This document shows, piece after piece, positions 56,143 through 64,000 of a DNA stretch of 64,000 nucleotides. Position 1 is the first letter of the stretch. Each line of letters starts with the position of its first letter. Origin of the DNA: Acarospora socialis (taxonomy: Eukaryota > Ascomycota > Lecanoromycetes > Acarosporales > Acarosporaceae); NCBI GenBank assembly GCA_025617375.2, contig JAMYGW020000012.1, positions 992,001 to 1,056,000 on the forward strand, read 5' to 3'. The position numbers and the translations under genes are program-made. The notes beneath the pieces are model-generated. The model was not told the origin of the DNA and ran no database searches. It saw only the letters and a list, made by a program, of their open reading frames with translations.

Positions 56143-57856
56143 ATGGCGATGCCTTCAGAACCGCGTCTGGCAGCCTTGCTCGACGATCCGTTGACACGAC
56201 TAGACGATTTCCCTGACCACCCAGCGCTGCGAATACCTCCATTACAGGACCCTAAACCCCCGCAAACATCGCGCAGACCTTTACCGCTTGAACCCAACGC
56301 GCGGATCGACAAAACCACACATACGGGTACCATTAAGCTGAGTGGGCGTATAAAGGCGCTGGCCGAAGCTCTGCCAATACACGATGATGGCCTTGGCATG
56401 ACCAAGGCTGATACGGTCCCCAATATGTCTCGTACGGCTACCGCCCGTGGTAGCACGAGTGACGGCTTAAAGCCACTGTCACAAGAGCAGAGCTCCAGCT
56501 CTGACTCAGCGAACGGTCTGAAGAGCTTGGCTCCTTCAAGCAGTCCGAGGAAGCGTAAGAGAACCGACGACGACGAAGTACTAGGGACGTTTGTGCAACT
56601 CCCCAGGCCGCCGTCGAAACAGACGGCCAATAAATACCCGCCCTTCCAGCCTATGGCAACTCTGAGTAGATTGAACGAGCCGCCGCCAAATGCAGCTCTA
56701 TTCCCGCCAATCACCCCAAGCGCTTCTCAGGACGCAACTGTTGGGAATATTCTAAACGCGAATACGGCGGCAGATTCAACGCTAAAGGTACTAGGGCAAA
56801 ATGATGCTACCGTCAAGAATCATAAGAGTGTATCCTCGACCCGAGCAGCTACGAAGAAGGAGCCCCTGAAAAGGCCAAAGTGGACGGATGCGGAAACAGA
56901 TGAGCTGTTGCGTGGCGTTGCTAGGTTTGGATTGGGGAGGTGGAAAAGGATATTGAACCATCCAGACTTCAAATTCAGTGCAAGGACTGCAGTGGATCTG
57001 AAGGATAGGTAAGCAAAGGAGCCTTGAGGTCACATGAAATTTCTTGGGACTGAAGCTCATGCATCAACCCAGATTTCGTGTGTGCTGCCCCGAAGGGTAT
57101 CGTAAACCATCGCATGCAGAGCTTCCAACTGTAGAGAGTTTTAACAACGAGCCCGCCTCAATTCCGCAAGATGCCAACGAGGTAAGTACTGAGTCTCGCA
57201 AAAGGCGCACCCGTCACCGCCGGAAACCCGAAGATCTGGCCCGTCTTGGCATTGTGGCTCCGTTCGCCAGCGCAAAACGAAAGGAAAGGCGCTTCTATAC
57301 TGAAGAGGAAGACAGCAACTTGCTCAAAGGATTCAATCTGTACGGTCCGCAATGGGCTACAATCCAGAAGGATACAACGCTGAACCTCCAAGAGAGACGA
57401 GCAATGGATTTGAGGGACCGTTTCAGGATAAGGTACTCGGATCTATACGCCCAGGCTGGATATGTCCCGAAACCACCAAACGACAGGCCAAAACTTGTGA
57501 CGCCTATGCCATCGAACGAAGAGGAGTTGCAGCAAGTGCCAAAGTCTTTCTCGCCACTCCCTGTAGTCGCGACCGCGCTCCATCCGCTATCTGACTCCTT
57601 GACTCCACCCGCATCCGTACCTGAAGACAAAGTGACCGAGACAACTGAGTCTGAAGAACCTAGAAAAGCCCACTACGACTTCCGTGGCACGCTCTTCCAC
57701 GGAAGTATGAATGAAACCAGATATGCCCCGGACCCTGCGCCGTCCTTGCAAGAAGACACTGCCACTCTATTCGGAGAGTGGGAGGACAACACTTTGCCAC
57801 CATTAGCCCTGTCATGGGAAGAAATGGTCGCAAGGCCAATGTTCGACATAGATTAG
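56143..57856 (+). CDS. Two-Myb telobox protein (Tay1/Teb1-like telomere-repeat binder), 549 aa
   Basis: Exons 56143-57008 and 57073-57856; the intron splits the first telobox codon AG/A. The N-terminal 240 residues are disordered, with a nuclear-localisation-like PRKRKRT. Myb repeat 1 covers about residues 247-291 (KWTDAETDELLRGVARFG, W-KRILNHP, telobox VDLKDRFR). Myb repeat 2 covers about 365-411 (YTEEEDSNLLKGFNLYGPQW, telobox MDLRDRFR). A basic linker (RKRRTRHRRK) lies between them. Two adjacent telobox Mybs are the hallmark of Yarrowia Tay1 and fission yeast Teb1, which bind TTAGGG-type repeats at telomeres and in promoters. The role here is inferred from that architecture. Confidence 0.85.
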
Positions 57857-57883
57857 AGTGGGAATGTACCTGATGTGTGACAG

Positions 57884-58411
57884 TTATCGGTACTGTCTAT
57901 AGTCCGCCCTTGCTGCGCACAGCCTCGTGGGCCGGCCATCACGCCTCGGCCCTCTCTTCTGGGGCACCAGCTTCCTCGCCCTCGCGGTCTTCCGCTTCTT
58001 GCAAGCGGGACAACGGGCAGCAGTGCCCAGGTCTATATACTGTTCGTCAGCAACTTTTCAACTCGACAGCAACGCCAAAGCATTGGATAATCGCAAACAC
58101 GTACCTTGCTGCAGTTTCGCATTGTCATCCCGCAGCTGATTATTCTCTGCGTCGAGCAGCTGGTTATCTCCACGCAGCCGATCGTTCTCGTCCTTGAGAT
58201 CCCAGTTTCTCCGACGAATCGCCTCCATTTCCGCTAGAAGTGCCTTGGCGCGCTCACGGAGTTCCTTGTTCAGATCCATGAACTTCTTTGTAATCGCCTG
58301 CTCTTCCACAAGCCGGGCTTCCAATCGCCTTTTGGCCTCCTCGGCTCGGCGCTGGCCCTCCTGAGCCCGGTGCAGGTTGTCGAGAACTGGCTGAATCAAA
58401 GAAAAAGACAT
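57884..58411 (-). CDS. Small coiled-coil protein with basic CxxC tail, 151 aa
   Basis: Exons 58411-58105 and 58032-57884; the 72-nt intron has a GTACGT donor and a GCTGACG branch site, and the frame sums to 152 codons. Residues 13-100 are one coiled coil (RRAEEAKRRLEARLVEE, then LKDENDRLRGDNQLLDAENN). The second exon is short and very basic, with one CxxC (ARCPACKKRKTARARK). The start was taken at MSFSLIQPVLDN because the open frame upstream consists of the repeated leader described separately. A gene of similar design lies at 60929-61857 and shares that leader repeat. The basic tail suggests nucleic-acid or nuclear association; this is inference. Family not recognised. Confidence 0.65.
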
Positions 58412-59128
58412 TGCTGGAAGAATCGGAGAGCTCGTTTCGGTCCGGATGGAGTGACGACCAGCGTCACAGTGGAATAAGGTCGAAAAGTTGGAGGGAACGA
58501 GATTGAAGAGAACGACGACCAGCGTCAAGAGCGAGGGGATGAAAGATGAAAAGGAGGTTGGGATGGTGGAGTAAAGGAGATTGCAAAGAGTGACGGCCAG
58601 CGTCAAGAACGAGGGGGAAAGATGCAATGAGGTCGAGATTGTGAATGAAGGGGGCTTGAGTGAAGCGACGACCAGCGTCGAGGGCAGGGAATACAATGGG
58701 TAAGTGAGCAGTGGTACGAAGTAGATGGAAGAAGTGAGATGAAGAAGGAAAGAAGTCAAAGTGGAATGGAGGGCGAGGTCTGCTGGTTTTAAAGACGTCT
58801 GCTGGGCTGAAGAACCCGTACATTGGTTCAATAGGACCAAGCTAGACTCTAACTTCTCATTGTCGTGCGTCCTCTTCAATGGGAGCTGAAGTCGAAAAAT
58901 CTTCCTATTGTGGTGTATACAATAGGTGGCTTTGCAATCTACACATGAACTACAATATGACAATAGGTACATAAGCGGATTGAAGATGATCATGTTATTG
59001 ATCGTGATACACCACCAAACGCCTGCTAAATCCTGTGCTATAGTTGCTCAAACAATACACCCATCCTACCTGTACAATCCCCATTCTCCACCCATTGACA
59101 CGACTCACGCCTTCCCCAAGTTCAGACA
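58412..59128. other. Leader and upstream region of the small coiled-coil gene
   Basis: The first 270 bases hold four copies of a 13-bp motif in pyrimidine-rich context on the minus strand, listed separately. The rest has no recognisable gene apart from the 3' neighbour. Confidence 0.5.
58453..58679 (-). promoter_or_regulatory. Four leader copies of GACGCTGGTCGTC
   Basis: On the minus strand GACGCTGGTCGTC occurs at 58667-58679, 58592-58604 (one change), 58514-58526 and 58453-58465, spaced 61-78 bp, just upstream of the ATG at 58411. The spacers are C/T-rich and loosely similar, so the array is a degenerate tandem repeat. The core CGCTGGTCG is also repeated four times before the gene at 60929. 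It could be a protein-binding array, an RNA element or a repeat-expanded leader. Confidence 0.7.
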
Positions 59129-59714
59129 CTACCACGAATTCCGATCCCAATTCGGATCTAGACCCCACCGTCAGCCTCTCCCTCTCAACCCACCCATCCC
59201 CTCCCCTGATATCACCCCACCACTCTCCAGAGAAGTACTCACCCTGCACGAAACTCGCCAACACCTTACTCCCCGTCTGCAACAACGGATGGCCCACGAC
59301 AATCTGCAAGAACCTTTGCAGCCCCTCCCTCCTATGCTCAATCACATCGTCGCTGAACCGATTCGTGAAGACCTTCCCCGGCAGCGGCGGGATGGTGACG
59401 CGCGCGCTCTCGCGCTCCAGGATGTCGCGGAAATACTCAAAGTCCGAGTACCGCCGCCGCACGCTGCTGTGCTTCAGCTTGAAGGCGGGGATGTTGGTCC
59501 GGCAGACGATCTCGTAGTCGGTGTACATGGCGCGCGAGGTGCCGTGCGTTTGGGGGTTGCGGACCTGTGGGGGTGCGGGAGGGGGGTTTAGTGGGGAGTG
59601 GAGGGAGAGGGAGAGGAAGGGAGAGGCAGAGCGTACTTCGATCTCGAGGAAGTTCTCGGGTGGGCCGTAGATTTCTTCGAAGCTTTGTTGGCGGGCGTCG
59701 GGCATGGCTTGCAT
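59129..59714 (-). CDS. snx3: Sorting nexin-3 (Grd19/Snx3), 142 aa
   Basis: A PX-domain protein that binds PI3P on endosomes and retrieves cargo with retromer. Exons are 59714-59637, 59564-59243 and 59157-59129. The N-terminus ([20 protein letters not shown]) is typical. PX motifs are [39 protein letters not shown] with the PI3P-binding RRYSDF, IPPLPGK and [18 protein letters not shown]. The final 29-nt exon supplies the family's end, DPNWDRNSW. The first intron is a multiple of three and open, so unspliced reading would insert a Ser/Pro-rich run. Total length equals that of yeast and human Snx3-type proteins. Confidence 0.93.
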
Positions 59715-60325
59715 TTTGGCGGAGGTGGTGGGTGCTGCAGCGGAACTTGTGATGACGATGCGGATATCTTGGGGTGACGGTGGGTTCAGCGAGAGTAGAA
59801 GACAAAATCAGCTCTCGAAGTGTTTAGATTATCTTTGTGGTCATATAAGGAGTTCTCGTGAGGGTTGCACGTTTGCGTTGGTGGTGCATTACATAGAGAG
59901 GTGGGGCGACATCAGATGTCAGCTACGGCGGGAGCACTCTACATCCCACTTGGGCGTTTTGCTTGGCTTCCTCCATTCCTTACCCCACTCCCTCTTTAGA
60001 AGTCCTCATATATACGTTATCAATCCCATTCAACTAATGAAAGATCTTACCAGCAACATGCACGTTACTTCCGGTTCAAGAAAACCGGGCCATGTTCGAA
60101 TTCAGGCTCTGTTCCATTGAGTCACTCTCAAGCCATTTCCATCTTCACATCCACTTGGTCCTTAGTAAAGGGGCTCTGATTGACAATGTATGGTTCTCTA
60201 AGATGCTGCTCAACACTACTCCCCCTGTATTGAACGTACTCATGTTTTACAATGGCTCTTGGCTTATTGTATCTTGCTGCGCTCACTCACTTTCTAAAGC
60301 ATTCCGTTTTGCCCCTACTCACACA

Positions 60326-60558
60326 CAACAATAGCCGCTATTACCTCAACCACAGCGAAGTCTGCTATTGTGACAATACTATAGTCAATTGTGCTCTAGC
60401 TTTGACCTCTTATTGTATAGTCACTCTGTTATGGTCTGCGTTCAGTCTAGTCGTTCAGACGTTTGTATGTTCCTATTCACATCGACAACAGCCGCTATTC
60501 GTTACCTCAGCCATAGTGAAGCTCCTACAATGACAATACTATACTTTATTGTGCTCTA
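60326..60558. repeat. Imperfect 75-bp direct repeat, two copies
   Basis: Copies at about 60326-60400 and 60483-60558 share AGCCGCTATT, TTACCTCA, TGACAATACTATA and ATTGTGCTCTA in the same order, separated by about 80 bp. It is probably an old tandem duplication; part of each copy contains self-complementary ACAAT/ATTGT segments. Confidence 0.7.
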
Positions 60559-60725
60559 TTGATGCAATTGCAAACCCGCAGTGTCACTTCATGTTACCCG
60601 GCTGTGATTTCGTCTATATAGTCATCTCTCGAGCCCACAGAGTATGCTTCTTTTCCTCATACTTCTCACTTCATACTTCCACATTCGCCTGCTCTACACC
60701 CTTCTTACCCTGACTCTTCCCTTCA

Positions 60726-60919
60726 GTCGCTGGTCGACTCTTGATTGCACATTATTACTCACCCTTTTACCCTGCACTCTTCTCTTTCGTCGCTGGTCGA
60801 CTTCCTATCCCGCCGTCACCTCATCCAACCATTTCCCCTTCTAGTCGCTGGTCGACGTTCCCTTACCTCGCATTCTCACCCTCTTTTTATCCCCTTGCCC
60901 TTCTGAGTCGCTGGTCGAT
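60726..60919 (+). promoter_or_regulatory. Four leader copies of GTCGCTGGTCGAC
   Basis: GTCGCTGGTCGAC occurs at 60726-60738, 60789-60801 and 60844-60856, and with the last base changed at 60907-60919, spaced 55-63 bp. The last copy ends ten bases before the ATG at 60929. Spacers are C/T-rich. The nine-base core CGCTGGTCG equals that of the array at 58453-58679, in front of a similarly built gene. Confidence 0.75.
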
Positions 60920-60928
60920 TCATACAAC

Positions 60929-61857
60929 ATGTCTTACCCAACCGTTCTTCCCCGCCCGAATGTCTTCGGGCCTGGATGGATCAACAGGCGCTTCGTCCGC
61001 GAACCACGGCCCTTTCTGCAGCGCATGATCGACGAGCAACTCGAGCCGCTGCAGGACGAGCTTTGGTTCACGAGGAAGCTGCTCTTCGAGAACGAGCAGC
61101 TCGGCCACTTCCTGGAGAGGATGCAGGCCGCGGAGGAGAAGGCGCTGTCTTTGGAGGCGGCCAAGGAGGCTGCGGAGGAGGCCAAGGAGGCTGCGGAGGA
61201 GGCTGAGGTCGCTGCCGAGGAGAAGGTGATTCGCAAGAAGGCGAAAAGTAAGCGTCTCTGTCTCAGTCCCTAACGTTTAAGCCTTACAACTTGCAGTTGC
61301 CTGCTGGAAGGAGGAGTTCGACGTGGCCGCTGAAAAGGCGGAGAAACTGGAGAAGGAAATGGAGGACAAGGACCAAGCCTGTGAGTATTTTTTCAGGCTA
61401 GTGTAACTAAAGTACTAATGCTTGCCAGTGTCGGATATCAGGGCAGAGAATGCCCAGCTCCAGGAGCAAGGTAAGCATTGGGTCTTTCGGCGCATGATAT
61501 AACTCTTATACTGACTTCTCAGTGGCCCGCATGAGGGCGGCCAAGGAGGACGCGGTGGCAAGCCAAAACAGGCTTGTCACCAGACACGCAACCCTTTGGA
61601 CGGAGAATGAGCGGCTTCGCGGGAAGCTTACGGTTGGTGAGTACAATTCCCTTCATACCTTTCGACCCAAGACTGACTTTATGGGTACAGTAAGTCGAGC
61701 ATTCCGCAAAATGCTCGTTGCCGCGCAGAGGGATGGCTCAGGGCATATGGGCAAGCGGGGAGGGAAGGCTTCGCGGAAGCCCTCTTCCGCTCCGAAAGCG
61801 ATTCGGGGGGTTGAGAAAAGGCGCAGCAAAGCTGCCAGAAAAAATCGGTCTAGCTAG
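60929..61857 (+). CDS. Coiled-coil protein with basic tail, 241 aa
   Basis: Exons are 60929-61247, 61297-61380, 61429-61470, 61523-61636 and 61691-61857, which sum to 242 codons. All four introns are 48-54 nt, and every junction is phase 1. An N-terminal Pro/Arg-containing region (FGPGWINRRFVREPRPFLQ) is followed by a long coiled coil from about residue 40 to 190. It includes an Ala/Glu repeat (AAKEAAEEAKEAAEEAE) and ends in TENERLRGKL. The C-terminal 50 residues are Lys/Arg/Ser-rich. Layout (coiled coil, then basic tail) and leader repeats match the gene at 57884-58411. Intron 4 is open and a multiple of three, so an isoform retaining it is possible. Family not recognised. Confidence 0.75.
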
Positions 61858-62125
61858 CTGTCTCTTCAAGTCATATAAACCAAGCCAATAAAACACTTCA
61901 AAGTCTCAGTAAAGCATTTCGTCCTTTGCAACAGTCTCTTAGATACTGGTGAAGCGAAATTGCTAACCCCGCATTATCTCCGGGCTGATTCCTCCGAAGA
62001 TGAAGGGGTGCTACGCCTGTTATCGATAAGCGTGCTTAGCGTATCTTCACTCAAGCAACCCTCCACTACTAGCTAGACCTTACCTCTCTTGACTACCTGG
62101 CACTCTCTGAGATCTTATAGATATC
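61858..62125. other. Intergenic, no gene seen
   Basis: Ordinary spacer before the WD40 gene. It contains a TATCGATAAG palindrome near 62020. Confidence 0.5.
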
Positions 62126-64000
62126 ATGAGTCGCCCACAGTCCCCACAAATCCGTAATGGGGACTCACCGGATCCTGCAAGTCATGCTGTGACAGTCTAC
62201 GATCCAGAAGGTGAGTGGGTAGACGAGGAAGAAGATATCGATGATGACGACATGGAGTATGAGCCGACAACAGAAGATAGTGAAGACATTGAATTCTTCG
62301 AGACTGAGGACGACGAGGGCGAGTTTCATGGTGCGGTTGCAAGATTACACGGGATCGCCGAATCTCAGTGAAAGATGTAGCTGACACTTACTTAACGGGA
62401 TAGATGCTGAGGATGGCTTGAGCGGTGTCGAAGTCGAGTTCGCCTTGAACGACACCGAGTCCGGTATTCAGGATGATCAAACTGCGGGCGAGCAGACGGA
62501 AACGGAGGGCCAGGAAAGCTCGACTGCAACTACCCAGGCTGCGCCTATTCAAAGTATGGGTCTGATCGGCACCTTGCATGAGTTCGATAACAACTAACAA
62601 CTTCAGATATAATCACGGTTAGCCGCAACCAAATACTACAGTTACTTGGATACCATGGTGCTCGCCATCTCTTCGGCAGCCACGCTGCATCTGGTCGAGG
62701 GGCATCTGCCGCCGACGACGATGATGATGACGATGGCGGGTACGGGCGCTCGAATCGTCGGTCGGGGAGACGTACAAAAGACAGTAGAGATGAGTTTCCG
62801 AAAGTCCCGAGTGAATTCGGAAGGCAGTTGATGGACTCTGGAACGTTTGGGAGTAATGAATATTATCTGGAAAGATTGAAGAGGAGGAAAACGAAATTGT
62901 CGAGTCGGTTGATGAGAAGAGAGCTAGGGCTGGAGACGGACGCACGGCGGAAAAACCTCAACATGCTGATGGCACAAGTAATCCTCCTACGACCTTCTAC
63001 GGGTGTAACAGGACTGACTCGATCGTAGGGCATGATCCCCTCCTCGAAGGCTGACACAATCATCCACTATAACGCTCGATGCTACTCCGGTCAATTCTCT
63101 GACGACGGTAACTTCTTCTTCTCATGTGCTCAAGACTTCAAAGTCCGGCTATACGATACCTCAAATCCGTACAAATGGAGATATTACAAGACGGTAGTGT
63201 ATCCGTATGGTCAATGGACTATCACAGATGCTTCTTTAAGTCCGGACAACAAGTATATCGCATACAGTTCGATTCGAAGCATCGTATGCCTCGCACCGAC
63301 CGACCCGGGCGAAAGTGGCGAGCCTTGGAAACTCGACTTTTCGGATATGGGTGGGAGGTCCAGACGTGGTTTTGGCGGATACAGTCACTTTGGTGTACGC
63401 GATGTTTTCTCTTTTGCAGAAACGTTATGTACTAACACTAACTAGATATGGTCCATACGGTTCTCCGGTGACGGACGTGAAATCGTGGCTGGTACCTCGG
63501 ATCGATCTGTATACGTCTACGATATTGAGACAAGAAAATCTATCCTTACGATTGCCGCACACGAAGACGACGTCAATGCTGTTTGTTTCGGCGACGTATC
63601 CTCACCACACATCCTTTACTCCGGCTCCGATGATACGACCATCAAGGTCTGGGACCGCCGAAGTATGGGCGACAGTCGGGAAGCGGGTGTCTTCATGGGC
63701 CACACCGAAGGCTTGACTTACGTTGACAGCAAAGGCGACGGCCGCTATGTCCTGAGCAACGGCAAAGACCAGATGATGAAACTCTGGGATTTGCGTAAGA
63801 TGATGCCAACGGAGAAGTTCGACCGCATCGACCCCAACCGCTTCTCGACCGGCTTCGACTACCGCTTCATGCCCTACCGGGACGAAGACTACCGCGCCCA
63901 CCCCCACGACTGCTCGCTCGTCTCCTTTCGCGGGCACCACGTGCTGAAGACTCTGATCCGTTGCCACTTCTCCCCTGCGGGCAGCACCAACTCGCGATAC
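62126..64000 (+). CDS. WD40 protein, WDR23/DCAF11-like (LEC14B type), 3' end outside the window
   Basis: Exons are 62126-62330, 62404-62553, 62607-62977, 63029-63394 and 63446 onward, open to the last base. The N-terminal 120 residues are very acidic (VDEEEDIDDDDMEYEP). A conserved helical region follows: NQILQLLGYHGARHLFGSHA, then an Asp-rich insert, then KRRKTKLSSRLMRRELGLE. WD repeats start with ADTIIHYNARCYSGQFSDDG and include FGIWSIRFSGDGREIVAGTS, AHEDDVNAVCF, YSGSDDTTIKVWDRR, FMGHTEGLTYVDSKGDGRYV and NGKDQMMKLWDLRKM. In animals WDR23 is a substrate receptor of Cul4-DDB1 ubiquitin ligases; plants call it LEC14B. The same job in fungi is inferred. Confidence 0.9.

Larger units (their letters stand above)
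59715..60928. other. Gene-poor stretch with two repeat arrays
   Basis: No gene is seen. It contains a 75-bp imperfect direct repeat (60326-60558) and the leader repeat of the next gene (60726-60919), both listed separately. Confidence 0.5.

Noticed and set aside
58995-59714. A single 239-aa unspliced Snx3 reading frame
   Set aside because: The first intron happens to be open, and the last part runs past the true splice; splicing gives the exact 142-aa family length and the DPNWDRNSW end.
1-64000. tRNA genes, CRISPR arrays, LTR retroelements or other virus-like fossils
   Set aside because: No convincing T-loop/anticodon arrangement, no spacer-repeat array, and no reverse-transcriptase, integrase or capsid-like frame or long terminal repeat was noticed by eye. 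A short or decayed copy could be missed without a search.

Overview
The window reads as nuclear DNA of a filamentous ascomycete (Pezizomycotina). Almost every gene has short introns of 45-80 nt with GT..AG ends and CTAAC, CTGAC or CTAAT branch sites. Ribosomal protein genes are split after the first few codons, and the gene set is typically fungal: a quelling-type RNA-dependent RNA polymerase, a Sos7 kinetochore protein, a two-Myb telobox protein and small secreted cysteine-rich proteins. A Dothideomycete is plausible, but the sequence alone does not fix the class. All gene models were built by hand-joining exons, and each model given as intact closes in frame.

Layout. 0-17 kb is accessory-like: a succinate-semialdehyde dehydrogenase gene with one frameshift, three members of an unrecognised two-domain gene family (at 3.5, 7.7 and 13.0 kb), a small MITE, a GC-rich patch carrying telomere-like repeats, and a phosphatidylserine-decarboxylase-family enzyme. 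18-25 kb is metabolic: pantothenate kinase, an adenosine/adenine deaminase-like enzyme, a HAD phosphatase, an unknown 436-aa protein and pterin-4a-carbinolamine dehydratase. A fourth member of the two-domain family lies at 26.1 kb.

28-50 kb is gene-dense housekeeping: an RS-rich nuclear protein, Sos7, ribosomal protein eL37, Elongator subunit Elp6, a 1731-aa RNA-dependent RNA polymerase, a 1077-aa coiled-coil protein, cytochrome-type D-lactate dehydrogenase, ribosomal protein eS4 and aspartate-semialdehyde dehydrogenase. 51.5-55 kb holds three same-strand genes for secreted eight-cysteine proteins that share a cysteine spacing and a phase-0 intron. 55-64 kb has a DUF7704-like membrane protein, the telobox protein, sorting nexin Snx3, two coiled-coil/basic-tail genes whose leaders both carry four copies of a CGCTGGTCG-core repeat, and a WDR23/DCAF11-like WD40 gene cut by the right edge.

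The best candidates for something undescribed are (1) the four-copy two-domain family with conserved intron positions, (2) the three-gene eight-cysteine secreted family, and (3) the pair of coiled-coil genes sharing a repeated leader motif.
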